A stretch of 64,000 bases of DNA from the NCBI RefSeq assembly GCF_005116655.2, contig NZ_CP050698.1:6687879-6751878 (forward strand), in the 5' to 3' direction. The notes under the pieces were generated by a model. The model made no database searches and was not told the origin of the DNA. It saw nothing but the letters and a program-made list of their open reading frames with translations. Position numbers and translations under genes: made by a program. The DNA is from Desulfosediminicola flagellatus (GTDB taxonomy: Bacteria > Desulfobacterota > Desulfobulbia > Desulfobulbales > Desulfocapsaceae). Below are positions 9,574-18,426 of the stretch, piece by piece (within the stretch, counting starts at the first letter, position 1; each line of letters begins with the position of its first letter).

Positions 9574-12072
9574 ATGAACAGAATCATTCTGGCTATAAGT
9601 GTCCTTATTACAATATCTTTAGTAGGCTGTGCTTCGCAGGCACCTCCCGAGAAAATCTACGAGTTTACGCCGCCTGACGGGCTGGTAAGCTATGAGCACG
9701 ATGTTAAGCCGGTGCTCAAAAAACGCTGTGTTGTCTGTCACTCCTGCTACAACTCGCCCTGTCAGCTTAAGATGACATCCTGGGAAGGGATGGACAGAGG
9801 AGCGAGCAAGAAAGATATCTATAACGCGCAGCGCTTAAAAACTATGGACCCAACACGATTGTTTGTTGATGCAGAAAATACTGAAGAATGGCGGGAGAAA
9901 GGATTTTTCAGTGTAAAGCCGGAAGCGAATGCGAAAATACCGACGGAATATGAAGATTCCATCATGTTTATGCTGCTTGATCATAAACGTAAAAAGCCGG
10001 GGCTGATTTCGAAATGCCGGGACGAAGCAACCTTTAATTCTGAAGATGACCTTACCTGTTCCGAAACTACAGCTGAGGTTGATCATTATCTGAGCAAACA
10101 CCCCAATCGGGGAATGCCTTTTGGTTTTCCTCAACTGAAGAAGAGTGAGTTTGATACCATCGTCGGCTGGTTGAGCCAGGGTGCTTCCGGTCCTGACGAA
10201 AAAGAAGAGAAAGCGTTAAAAGAAGTGCCTGAACCTGACCGGATATGGATAGATAAATGGGAGGAGCTACTTAATCTCCAATACGCCAAAAATGAGATGA
10301 CAGCCCGGTATCTGTATGAACATCTCTACCTTGCTCATTTAACCTTCAAAACAGGTTCCGAAAATTTTTATGAGCTTGTGCGCTCAACAACCGAGCCCGG
10401 TGAACCAATAAAGATCATTGCAACGACACGACCATATGATTCTCCCGGTACTCCCCGGTTTTTTTACCGCTTTAGAAAAATACACTCGATCCTTGTTCAT
10501 AAAACCCATATGGTCTTTCCAATGGATCAACGTCAGTATGACAGAGTGAATGAGCTCTTTATTGAAAAAGATTGGGGGCAAAGAGCGTACACCCAGAGCT
10601 ATGAAAAGGAGTTGAGCGCTAATCCGTTTGAAGTGTTTGAACAGATCCCTGTTCATTCGCGCTATGAATGGTTGCTTGATAATGCCCGCTACACGCTTAT
10701 GACCTTTATCAGGGGCCCTGTTTGTAAAGGACAGGTAGCGCTCAACGTGGTTAATGACCAGTTCTGGGTGCTTTTTATGGACCCTGATTACGATGTATCA
10801 GTTCAAGATCCTCAATTTCTAATAGACCAGTTTACCAATCTCAGAATGCCGGCAGAAGAAGGAAGCCAGTTTCTGCTCTTCAAATCACTGATGTTCTGGA
10901 AAAAGAAGTATAAACGGTGGTCGCATAATTACTATAAGGCACGCCAGAATGCGTATGCTTCAACCTATCCTGAGGGAATTGGGGTTGAGGCTATATGGAA
11001 AGGCAACACGTATGGTGATCGGCCATACGATGAGCCGGTACTGACTGTTTTTAGACATTTCGACAGTGCTTCTGTGCATCGAGGTGCACGTGGAAAACTG
11101 CCTAAAACAGCCTGGGTGATTGATTATCCAATACTCGAGAGAATCTATTATTCGCTGGTAGCTGGTTTTGATGTGTATGGGGTTGCGGGGCATCAGTTGA
11201 GTACGCGGCGCTATATGGATGCCTTGCGAATAGAAGCGGAAAGTTCATTTCTCCAGTTTATGCCAAAGGATAAACGCCAGGAAATAATGAATAGCTGGTA
11301 TAAGGGCAAATATTGGGGCGAACTGGATTATCAGAAAACAGCGATGCCTGCAAAATTCCCATTTGCCGCTGGTGATCCCAAACGACAATTTCTCGAAGAA
11401 GTGGTGGAGAAGCATATTGCTCAGTCTGTCAAAGATATAGCGTTTGATCATAATTACCTGAGAGAAGGCGAGCAGTATCCCAAAATACCCGATAGCTACA
11501 CGGAGACTCAAGACTATATTGATGGCTTTTTATCTATCGCTTCCAAGCAATCATCGTTTTTAAAGCATGTTAACGATCATAACGCCAATGTTGCCTGGGT
11601 GAGAATCCGGAAGACAGATGATACTGATTTGATTGTTTCTATGGTTGCCGATCGCTGGCATGATAATGTTAAAATCATTTATGGAGAGAAGCTTGCTCTT
11701 GATCCATCAAAGGATTCTGCTGATTTTATAGAAGGTTTTGTTGGAAGTTATCCGAATTATTTCTTTGATGTTAAAGCTGAAGATCTTCCGGATTTTTTTG
11801 ACACGCTCCACAATTATGATGGAAGCAAAGTCGCTGTCTGCCGTCTTGAAAAATACGGGATTAATCGAGCTGAAGATAAATTCTGGGACGTGTATGACTG
11901 GTTTCAGGGGCAGTTTTCAGCTCCTGGCAAGGAGCCGTCAGATCCAGACAAATATGATGATGGTCAATATGGCATAGTCGATTTGAATAGATACTACTCG
12001 TTGGCTATGAAGAAAGATCTCTACGAAGGTGGTACTCAAGAGACATGTGAGCAGAAGTATCGAAAACCCTGA
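9574..12072 (+). CDS. cti: Fatty acid cis/trans isomerase, predicted lipoprotein
   Basis: Cti converts cis to trans unsaturated fatty acids in membrane phospholipids, a rapid stiffening response to solvents and heat. The c-type haem motif CVVCH lies near residue 50, with further cysteines (CYNSPC) right after it. The long C-terminal body has the family look. I chose ATG 9574 because AAAAGGAGAAG precedes it; the upstream ATG at 9550 lacks a site. With this start the protein (832 residues) begins with a lipoprotein signal, lipobox LVGC, so it should be anchored by lipid in the periplasm. It stands alone and ends at a strong terminator. Confidence 0.88.
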   Translation: MNRIILAISVLITISLVGCASQAPPEKIYEFTPPDGLVSYEHDVKPVLKKRCVVCHSCYNSPCQLKMTSWEGMDRGASKKDIYNAQRLKTMDPTRLFVDAENTEEWREKGFFSVKPEANAKIPTEYEDSIMFMLLDHKRKKPGLISKCRDEATFNSEDDLTCSETTAEVDHYLSKHPNRGMPFGFPQLKKSEFDTIVGWLSQGASGPDEKEEKALKEVPEPDRIWIDKWEELLNLQYAKNEMTARYLYEHLYLAHLTFKTGSENFYELVRSTTEPGEPIKIIATTRPYDSPGTPRFFYRFRKIHSILVHKTHMVFPMDQRQYDRVNELFIEKDWGQRAYTQSYEKELSANPFEVFEQIPVHSRYEWLLDNARYTLMTFIRGPVCKGQVALNVVNDQFWVLFMDPDYDVSVQDPQFLIDQFTNLRMPAEEGSQFLLFKSLMFWKKKYKRWSHNYYKARQNAYASTYPEGIGVEAIWKGNTYGDRPYDEPVLTVFRHFDSASVHRGARGKLPKTAWVIDYPILERIYYSLVAGFDVYGVAGHQLSTRRYMDALRIEAESSFLQFMPKDKRQEIMNSWYKGKYWGELDYQKTAMPAKFPFAAGDPKRQFLEEVVEKHIAQSVKDIAFDHNYLREGEQYPKIPDSYTETQDYIDGFLSIASKQSSFLKHVNDHNANVAWVRIRKTDDTDLIVSMVADRWHDNVKIIYGEKLALDPSKDSADFIEGFVGSYPNYFFDVKAEDLPDFFDTLHNYDGSKVAVCRLEKYGINRAEDKFWDVYDWFQGQFSAPGKEPSDPDKYDDGQYGIVDLNRYYSLAMKKDLYEGGTQETCEQKYRKP

Positions 12073-12101
12073 ATGCTGGAGTCTAAATGAGTAATCTGAT
12101 G

Positions 12102-12135
12102 AAAAGTTGCTTCGAAACAGGAGGAGCAACTTTTT
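12102..12135. terminator. Bidirectional intrinsic terminator after cti
   Basis: AAAAGTTGCT (12102-12111) pairs perfectly with AGCAACTTTT (12125-12134) around a 13-base loop. The stem ends in a T-run on the plus strand and in T residues on the minus strand as well. It sits between cti and the convergent small gene. Confidence 0.88.
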
Positions 12136-12150
12136 ATCAATTTTTCAGAA

Positions 12151-12369
12151 CTATTTGCCAGCCGCTTCAATTCGTTTTTGATTACACTGTTCAAGCGTAA
12201 TCAATTCTTCCGGTGAGGGGCCTGGCTTTTCTGCCAGGCGTTTCTTGAGCTTGATACAGTCATCTGAAGTGTCTTTTTCTGGTGATAATTCTCCTGTTGA
12301 ATAGAACGTGAACGCAGCGAAGACAATCCCTGCCACTCCTATCAAAGGATAGACTCGTCTCATCATCAT
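12151..12369 (-). CDS. Small membrane-anchored protein downstream of hemerythrin
   Basis: This is a 72-residue protein with one N-terminal hydrophobic segment (residues about 7-23, PLIGVAGIVFAAFTFYS). A short soluble tail follows, with two cysteines (DDCIKLKKRL and LEQCNQKRIE) that could form a disulfide. Its start overlaps the stop of the hemerythrin gene, which suggests translational coupling, and no ribosome-binding site of its own is visible. I do not recognise the family. If the tail is periplasmic, it may be a small assembly or anchoring partner. Confidence 0.6.
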   Translation of the reverse strand: MMMRRVYPLIGVAGIVFAAFTFYSTGELSPEKDTSDDCIKLKKRLAEKPGPSPEELITLEQCNQKRIEAAGK

Positions 12370-12761
12370 GAGGTGAACGTTCGTTTATCTTCAGTTGCTG
12401 TGTGATGCATAAACCATGATTCAATGAGTTTTAGCAGTTCAGAGTTAAGGATGATGTCGCCTGCGAGAATGAGGCGGTACTGGTCATACACTTTCTGGCT
12501 GAATTCTTTGTGCATCCGTGCGTGTTGGACTTTTTGGGCGTAGTTCATGATGTCCATCAACTTTTCTTCAGTTGTGAAATGCAGGTTAGTGAAGTCAAGA
12601 ATTTCCTTGAGAGTTTGTTTCTGGATCTCACTGTTTTTCCAAGGCTCCCCGGTGAGGAGTTGTTGCTCAAGTTTATTGAAAATCCTTACCCACTCGTGAT
12701 GCTGTTGATCAACTTCCGGTTGGCCGACATTATATGAGTCGTCCCAATGTATCGGTGACAT
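12366..12761 (-). CDS. Bacteriohemerythrin
   Basis: This is an oxygen-binding di-iron protein of the single-domain hemerythrin type. All ligand motifs are visible: the first histidine in VDQQHHEW, HFTTEEKLM, HARMHKEF, and WFMHHTATEDK near the C-terminus. I chose the start at 12761 (MSPIHWDDSYNVG) because AAGGAG precedes it; longer frames add an unrelated basic stretch. That gives 131 residues, the family norm. In anaerobes such proteins buffer or sense oxygen. It shares an overlap with the small membrane protein gene. Confidence 0.93.
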   Translation of the reverse strand: MSPIHWDDSYNVGQPEVDQQHHEWVRIFNKLEQQLLTGEPWKNSEIQKQTLKEILDFTNLHFTTEEKLMDIMNYAQKVQHARMHKEFSQKVYDQYRLILAGDIILNSELLKLIESWFMHHTATEDKRTFTS

Positions 12762-13109
12762 AGTTCTCCTTCGATTCTTACAATATCTCAGAAAATTTAT
12801 TACCTTCCTCAACATGCATTATATCATGAAAAATATACAATCACGTAGTCTTGTTGCTTGAGTGTCTATTCCACTCTATCTGCGATAGATTACAAATGAT
12901 CCCGGATGTAGATCTGATACATGTAAACGGTTTTCACTTTCCAGGTGAATGTCAGGGCGTGTCAGAACCTGACTTATGCTGTTCACAGATCTGTAACTGT
13001 ACGACTTATTATAAAAAGACGTTGCATCAATGTTTTGTCAGGTCTAGAGTTGTGATTGTGTAATTGTACATGTTGAAAATCTGATAAGCTAACCTGGCGA
13101 GAGAATCTG
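12762..13109. other. Intergenic region without recognisable gene
   Basis: This 350-base stretch separates the divergent hemerythrin and VanZ-like genes and should hold both promoters. No coding frame with a credible ribosome-binding site and no strong palindrome was found. Confidence 0.4.
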
Positions 13110-14102
13110 GTGAATGAAACAAAAGAAACAGTGGAATTATCTATAGACTGCGACGCGCCAAAAGGGTTGAGATTCGAGTATCGAGCTGTACTTTTATTGA
13201 TCATTCTTCTCCTTTCAGCACTGTTTTTCATTGGACGGCCGGCTCGCTCTATACGCTCTTTTGTAGAGGCATGGAATCTCGGGCATATCATCTATTTTGC
13301 TCTGTTCCCATTACTGCTCCAGCAGATTCCATCAATTGGTGAAATTCGGACAGTCAGAAAGGCGGGAGTATATGTCATTTTTACCATAGTCTACGGCCTG
13401 CTTGTTGAGTTGTTACAGCATGGCTTTGGTAGATCTCCTGATTTGGGTGATATGGTGCGCAACATGATTGGAGCCGGTGTTGCTCTGTTTTTCATCCTTC
13501 CTGTCAGAAAAACTATCCCCCTTCATATGCTCCGGGCGCTTCAGGTGGCTGTTTTGCTCGCAGTAGTTTACCAGTGTGTCCCGACAATAACTGCCCTTAC
13601 TGATGAATTTCAGGCTCGTCGGGCCTTCCCTGTTCTTTCGGATTTTCAAACATCGCTTCAGCTGGATCGATGGAGCAGCACGTCTGAAATCAGCATGGAA
13701 GGGGAAGAGGGAAATCCCGAAAACATGATATTACATGTCAGGCTGACAACTGCGAAATACACAGGAGCATCACTGAAATATTTTCCAGGTAACTGGCAAG
13801 GCTATGATTCCGTGCAGTTTCGAGTTTTTAACCCGTTAACCGAGAGTCTGAGCGTTATTTGCAGAATGCATGATGAGCAGCATGAAAAGGGAACATACCA
13901 CGCTGCTGATCGATACAATCAGGGATTTGTCCTGAAGAGCGGTTGGAATACTATTACAATAGATTTAAAGGATGTTGTGCATGCACCAGAGAATCGTATA
14001 ATGGATGTGCGCAAAATGAGGAATATGAACATCTTCGCCATGGACCTGAAACGTCCCCGCGATATGTTTATTGATGATGTCAAATTGCTTAAAGGGCATT
14101 AG
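13110..14102 (+). CDS. VanZ-like membrane protein with C-terminal carbohydrate-binding-like domain
   Basis: The protein has 330 residues from a GTG start. The first half holds membrane segments and the VanZ-like signature, seen as the stretch from LGHIIYFALFPLLL to LLQHGFGRSPDLGDMVRNMIG. From about residue 170 on, the sequence is soluble. It reads like a beta-sandwich ligand-binding domain: WQGYDSVQFRVFNP, then SGWNTITIDLKDV and MFIDDVKL at the end. That pattern resembles CIA30 or family-11 carbohydrate-binding modules. The fusion suggests an envelope protein whose outer domain binds glycans. Function is unknown. Confidence 0.7.
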   Translation: MNETKETVELSIDCDAPKGLRFEYRAVLLLIILLLSALFFIGRPARSIRSFVEAWNLGHIIYFALFPLLLQQIPSIGEIRTVRKAGVYVIFTIVYGLLVELLQHGFGRSPDLGDMVRNMIGAGVALFFILPVRKTIPLHMLRALQVAVLLAVVYQCVPTITALTDEFQARRAFPVLSDFQTSLQLDRWSSTSEISMEGEEGNPENMILHVRLTTAKYTGASLKYFPGNWQGYDSVQFRVFNPLTESLSVICRMHDEQHEKGTYHAADRYNQGFVLKSGWNTITIDLKDVVHAPENRIMDVRKMRNMNIFAMDLKRPRDMFIDDVKLLKGH

Positions 14103-14108
14103 TGGAAG

Positions 14109-14185
14109 TGGTCGGGATGAGAGGATTTGAACCTCCGACCCCATCGTCCCGAACGATGTGCTCTACCAGGCTGAGCCACATCCCG
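14109..14185 (-). tRNA. tRNA-Pro (anticodon CGG), CCA encoded
   Basis: On the minus strand the acceptor arms CGGGATG and CATCCCG pair fully, followed by discriminator A and an encoded CCA. The anticodon arm is CATCG, loop TTCGGGA, CGATG, giving anticodon CGG for the proline codon CCG. The D arm (GGCTCAGCCTGGTAGAGC) and T loop (TTCAAAT) are normal. It lies 6 bases past the VanZ-like gene on the opposite strand. Confidence 0.95.
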
Positions 14186-14342
14186 ACCTTGGGAGATCAC
14201 CGGAAATATCCGGTCCATTCAGGCTGGCAACATTAGCACGGGATTTTGGATAAATCAAGAGGTTCGTTTTCAGGATAGTTCTATATATTTATTATAGTTG
14301 GAGGTTGATTCTGATAGATTGCGGATCTTCCGTGAAAATTGT

Positions 14343-15548
14343 CTATGACAAGCCGTTGGAGTATTGCAGGGCTTTAAGATACATGTCCGCCACATGGTTT
14401 TCATCAACACCTATTTTCGAGAAGTTGCTGGAGAGAAGTCTATCCTTACCGCGCTCGTAGTATTGAACGATATCGAGAAAAATTGCATAAGGTCCCAGCT
14501 GACTAGTCAGTGCTGCCTGGACATTCGGCGATAGAGGGAGTTTATCCATTATCTCATTCATTGGGGTATCGAGCATCACATCTATAAACGAGAAAAGACC
14601 CATCATAAAAAGCTCAGATGTATCAAAATTGTCAGTTGCTTCTTCGCCCAGCAGTTCGCAGAACTTTGCGCGCACAAGTGCCATTCGGATCAATTCATCC
14701 GGCTTGTCGCTGGCCAGTTCTGATATGATTATCAGGATGATGAACCTTCGAAGTTCTTTCTCTCCCAGATAGGCAATTGCATGTTTAACAGTTTTGACTT
14801 TTTGCAATCGATAAAAATAGGCTGAATTCAAAAAGCGAAGCAGTTTGTAACTTATTGCCACATCCACTGAGATTATTTTATGTAGCCGTTCAAGTGTGGT
14901 TGTTTTCTGGGTCACTTCTGCGAGCAGGTGGACCATGCTTATTTGGGTCGCAGCAAGTTCCTTGATTTTAATATTTTCAGGTTTACTGAAGAAAAAACCC
15001 TGGAAATAGGAGAATCCCATCTTGCTTGCCTTGCTGAATTCATCGATTGTTTCGACTTTCTCTGCAAGGAGTTTGACATTAAATCTGCGGAGCTGATAGA
15101 GCATCTTGTGTAGTGTATCCACAGGTGTGAGTCTGAAATCGATTTTAATAATATCAGCAAGTTCAATGAGCGGATCCAGGCTTTTATCATAAATGAAATC
15201 ATCAAGAGCAATCGTGTAACCCTGCTTATGCATAAATCTGCAGGCATCTATAACTTCTGGAGTTGGCATCACATCTTCAAGAACCTCAATAACAACTTTT
15301 CTTTTTGCAAAAGATAGGGGGATTTTTTTAACAATCAGGTCTTCTGTAAAATTAATGAAACAGGGTTTGGTGCCTGAGATAATTTCTATCCCTTCGGTGA
15401 GGAAGGCGCTGGAAAGCAGGCTGGTGGTCGCACGTTCGCCATTGACACTGGTAAGTGTCGTTTCTTTTGTTCCCCTATAGAGGAGTTCGTAAGCATAAAG
15501 CTTTCTATGAATTGTGAAAATAGGCTGGCGTGCAATGTAAAAATCCAT
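14343..15548 (-). CDS. EAL-HDOD domain signalling protein
   Basis: The N-terminal third (1-200) is an EAL-type phosphodiesterase domain of the YuxH kind. EAL itself is replaced by ELL (AYELLYRG), but other active-site residues persist: an Asn in CFINFTED, the Glu of VIEVLED, the Asp pair in IALDDF, the Lys of IIKIDF and the Glu of LLAEKVE. The C-terminal half is an HDOD domain (SVDVAISYKLLRFLNS onward). ATG 15548 is preferred to a TTG nine bases upstream. Such proteins sense or process cyclic di-GMP. The gene follows a PilZ gene 14 bases away, likely in one operon. Confidence 0.87.
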   Translation of the reverse strand: MDFYIARQPIFTIHRKLYAYELLYRGTKETTLTSVNGERATTSLLSSAFLTEGIEIISGTKPCFINFTEDLIVKKIPLSFAKRKVVIEVLEDVMPTPEVIDACRFMHKQGYTIALDDFIYDKSLDPLIELADIIKIDFRLTPVDTLHKMLYQLRRFNVKLLAEKVETIDEFSKASKMGFSYFQGFFFSKPENIKIKELAATQISMVHLLAEVTQKTTTLERLHKIISVDVAISYKLLRFLNSAYFYRLQKVKTVKHAIAYLGEKELRRFIILIIISELASDKPDELIRMALVRAKFCELLGEEATDNFDTSELFMMGLFSFIDVMLDTPMNEIMDKLPLSPNVQAALTSQLGPYAIFLDIVQYYERGKDRLLSSNFSKIGVDENHVADMYLKALQYSNGLS

Positions 15549-15562
15549 ATGATTCAAGCTGA

Positions 15563-15922
15563 TTAGTCAGCGTTTTTTTGTGCTTTTCTCAGGCGGTTTT
15601 CTTTGGCAAAGAAAATGGTTAGACGTTGTTTTATTTCCTCAGCGAGATTGAGGAAATGTAAGCCAAAGTTATTGTCTTCTACACGGATGACCTTAGCCTG
15701 GATCTGAACTGGATTTTCCGGGTCATCAAGTGCTATTGCAAGGAGTAACTTATCATCTGCCATGAACGGGGTTGTTGCACCGCTAATCGCGCATCCATTG
15801 GATGAAATATTGACCAGACGGGCCTCACCATTCTCATAGTCTGTCTTGTAGGTGAGTGGTCTGTCATACCCTGAGAAACGAAGGGCACTACGTTTCGATG
15901 TGGTTGTCTCTTTAGTAGCCAT
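15563..15922 (-). CDS. Single-domain PilZ protein
   Basis: The protein has 119 residues from ATG 15922. It carries both halves of the cyclic di-GMP site: RSALR (RxxxR) near the N-terminus and NISSNGCAI (the D/NxSxxG motif). The domain ends in GLHFLNL. A longer reading frame extends upstream but adds unrelated hydrophobic residues. No strong ribosome-binding site is seen, so the exact start is uncertain. Its partner downstream is the EAL-HDOD protein. Confidence 0.82.
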   Translation of the reverse strand: MATKETTTSKRSALRFSGYDRPLTYKTDYENGEARLVNISSNGCAISGATTPFMADDKLLLAIALDDPENPVQIQAKVIRVEDNNFGLHFLNLAEEIKQRLTIFFAKENRLRKAQKNAD

Positions 15923-16230
15923 CAGGCTGTCTGTTATGTGCTGTATAGTATAGGCCTTCGCCAAATGAATAGATAAATACAATATAAAGGATAGGGTATT
16001 CACTGATGAATTGCAAATCACATTCAACACTGGAATGCGTGGCAAGCTGAGCCTGAAAGATTATATATCCGGGAATGTTGACTGTGCATCTATGTTATGT
16101 CAGGTGTCATGGACGGTGACTATGCGTGAAAGATCTGGTTTTAAAGAATTAATTGTTGACAAATATAGCCATAGCTGATGAGTAGAATGGAGCGCGAGGA
16201 GAACAGGGAATCTTTTATATGAGGTGAACG
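15923..16230. other. Divergent intergenic region before the MoxR gene
   Basis: The region must hold the promoters of the PilZ operon and the MoxR-VWA operon. TTGACA occurs at 16156-16161 and TAGAAT at 16183-16188, but their spacing of 21 bases is too long for a standard promoter. Nothing else stands out. Confidence 0.35.
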
Positions 16231-17076
16231 ATGGAGCTCAACCGTTTTAGTGGTGCAAAAAATTATGTGTTAGATGAAGAACTGGCAAAGATAGTCAATA
16301 TTTCAATAGCGCTGGAGATGCCGCTATTGCTCAAAGGGGAGCCGGGAACAGGAAAAACCATGCTGGCTCACGCGATTGCGAAATCACTTGATATGCAGTT
16401 GATAATCCTCAATGTGAAATCGAGCATGAAGCTGATTGAGGCGTTGTATCAGTATGACACCCTGACTCGCTTAAATGATAGTCGATTCGGAGATTCAACC
16501 CGTAATGTCAGTGATATCAGCGAATATATCAGAATGGGTAAAATCGGCCAGTCATTCACAGCTACATCCCGCTGTGTTCTGCTTATAGATGAAATTGATA
16601 AGGCTGAGACAGAATTTCAGGATGATATGCTCGACGTTCTCGACCAGATGCAGTTTGATATCATGGAGACGGATGAAGTGGTCCAGGCGAAGCAGAGACC
16701 AGTAGTTATAATTACCTCCAACGCCAAGAAAGATCTGTCTGATCCATTCCTGGGGCGATGTAACTTTCATCATATTGCCTTTCCAGAGCCGAAAATGATG
16801 CGTAAGATTTTGGGGGCACATTTCCCCGATCTGCACAGTAAACTTGCTGATAATGCCATTCAGGTATTTTACGACCTGCGCAGAATTGACGGGATTGAAA
16901 AAAAACCGGCTACGCGTGAACTCATTAACTGGATTCGAGCCCTGCAGGCTGACCCCGATTTTGCGCATGGTGACAGGCTTCATAAAGAGATTCCTTACCT
17001 TGGTGTACTGTTCAAAAAAAGTGGTGATTATGAGCGGTCGTCAAATGTGGTTTTGAAAAAACGCTTCTTCCGCTAA
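16231..17076 (+). CDS. MoxR-type AAA+ ATPase
   Basis: The protein of 281 residues has Walker A GEPGTGKT at 36-43, Walker B CVLLIDE at 115-121, sensor 1 in VVIITSNAKKD and an arginine-rich segment after DPFLGRC. Proteins of this kind (CoxD/MoxR) act as chaperones that mature or activate metalloenzymes together with a VWA protein. An AGGTGAAC site precedes the ATG. The VWA gene follows by 11 bases, so the two form one unit. No cox or methanol dehydrogenase target gene is nearby, so the client is unknown. Confidence 0.9.
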   Translation: MELNRFSGAKNYVLDEELAKIVNISIALEMPLLLKGEPGTGKTMLAHAIAKSLDMQLIILNVKSSMKLIEALYQYDTLTRLNDSRFGDSTRNVSDISEYIRMGKIGQSFTATSRCVLLIDEIDKAETEFQDDMLDVLDQMQFDIMETDEVVQAKQRPVVIITSNAKKDLSDPFLGRCNFHHIAFPEPKMMRKILGAHFPDLHSKLADNAIQVFYDLRRIDGIEKKPATRELINWIRALQADPDFAHGDRLHKEIPYLGVLFKKSGDYERSSNVVLKKRFFR

Positions 17077-17087
17077 GGGAGGCTAAA

Positions 17088-18278
17088 GTGTTTATACAAT
17101 TTTTTTATACTCTGCGGGATGTCGGTATCCCGGTAAGTCCAACAGCATTTTTGCGCTTTCATCAGGCAATGCAGAGCGGGCTGGTAAATTCGATAAATGA
17201 TTTTTACATAACAGCCAGAACAATTCTGGTTAAGAGTGAAAAGTATTTCGATATGTATGACCGTGTCTTCGCCCACACCTTTGAAGGTGGCGAACTGATT
17301 GCGCCGGACGACGAAGAGTTTGATCTGCTGGCTTCAGGTCTGTTGCAGCAATGGCTGAGTAATCCGAAAGAACTTGCCAATGCGCTTGGTGTCGACGAAA
17401 AAAAACTGGCGGGAATGGGACCTGATGAACTCCTGGAATATTTCAAAAAACGTCTGCGTGATCAGGATGGCAGGCATGACGGTGGATCAAAGTGGATTGG
17501 TACCGAGGGCACCTCTCCGGTTGGGCATTCAGGGTATCATCCCGGCGGATTGCGGGTTGGTGGTGTATCCGGCTCTAAATCGGCCATAAAAGTTGCAGGT
17601 GAACGGCGCTACCGTGAATACGCAACTGATGGCCCCCTGACACGGCACACCATAGGAGAGGCGCTTAAACGTCTGCGGAATCTTGTACCGCAGGGAGTAA
17701 AAGATCGCCTCAATGTGGATGAGACAATCTATCGCACGGTAAAAAACGGCGGAGAGATTGAGCTTATTTTTGAGCGCGGTATTGTTGATCGGCTTAAGGT
17801 CGTGCTGGCAATAGATAATGGTGGCTGGTCAATGGAACCGCATGTGGAAATCGTCCAGACCCTTTTCACATATGCGGCTGCCCAGTTTAAAGATCTGAAA
17901 ACCTATTATTTTCATAACACTATATACGATACTCTCTGGAAAGATCCGGCCAGAAGAAAACATCCTGTTTCGGTTGACAGCTTAACGCGACTCGATCCTG
18001 ATACCAGGCTGATTATAGTTGGTGATGCATCTATGGCACCTTATGAGTTGATGTCGGCAGATGGTTCTATTTATGCATTTGAGAGGAGCGGTCAACCAAG
18101 TGTAGAACGGTTGAAACTGTTAGCGGATACGTTCAATCATGCGATCTGGCTCAATCCTCTCCCCGAGCGAAACTGGCCTTACACTCAAACTGTTAATGTT
18201 ATTCGTAATATCTTTTCGATGTATGAACTCTCTTTAGAAGGGTTGGAACAGGGGGTTATGGAGCTTATGCAGAGATAA
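17088..18278 (+). CDS. VWA domain CoxE-like protein
   Basis: The protein has 396 residues from a GTG start preceded by AAGGGAGG. The N-terminus matches the CoxE-like pattern (DVGIPVSPTAFLRFHQAM). The C-terminal half is a von Willebrand A-like fold starting at LKVVLAIDNGGWSMEPHV; the metal site normally reads DxSxS and here is DNGGWS, so metal binding is altered but plausible. Partner proteins of MoxR ATPases have this architecture. Known relatives assist cofactor insertion in molybdenum hydroxylases; the target here is not visible. Confidence 0.85.
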   Translation: MFIQFFYTLRDVGIPVSPTAFLRFHQAMQSGLVNSINDFYITARTILVKSEKYFDMYDRVFAHTFEGGELIAPDDEEFDLLASGLLQQWLSNPKELANALGVDEKKLAGMGPDELLEYFKKRLRDQDGRHDGGSKWIGTEGTSPVGHSGYHPGGLRVGGVSGSKSAIKVAGERRYREYATDGPLTRHTIGEALKRLRNLVPQGVKDRLNVDETIYRTVKNGGEIELIFERGIVDRLKVVLAIDNGGWSMEPHVEIVQTLFTYAAAQFKDLKTYYFHNTIYDTLWKDPARRKHPVSVDSLTRLDPDTRLIIVGDASMAPYELMSADGSIYAFERSGQPSVERLKLLADTFNHAIWLNPLPERNWPYTQTVNVIRNIFSMYELSLEGLEQGVMELMQR

Positions 18279-18281
18279 ATT

Positions 18282-18397
18282 GTAACTATCCAGCAGTACA
18301 CCACCTGCTCACGATCAAGGCCGTGCAGCTACAGCACGGTTGAGCAGTTGCAGCATGGAGTAGATTCAATTTCATTTACTCTATGCTTAATAGTTAC
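18282..18397. repeat. Three-way-junction palindromic element
   Basis: The outer stem GTAACTAT (18282-18289) pairs with ATAGTTAC (18390-18397). The first branch is CTGCTCA (18305-18311) with TGAGCAG (18341-18347), enclosing CCGTGC (18321-18326) with GCACGG (18334-18339). The second branch is GCATGGAGTA (18353-18362) with TACTCTATGC (18377-18386), containing one G-T pair. All arms are nearly perfect. It fills the gap after the VWA gene. It could be a structured RNA, a transcription end, or a mobile palindromic unit. Confidence 0.7.
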
Positions 18398-18426
18398 GAA
18401 AAAATACGTGATGTTTTATAAGGTAA

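Noticed and set aside
12851..13063. Short plus-strand frame
   Set aside because: No start signal and no recognisable pattern.
16156..16188. TTGACA and TAGAAT as a promoter for the MoxR gene
   Set aside because: The spacer is 21 bases, outside the usual range.
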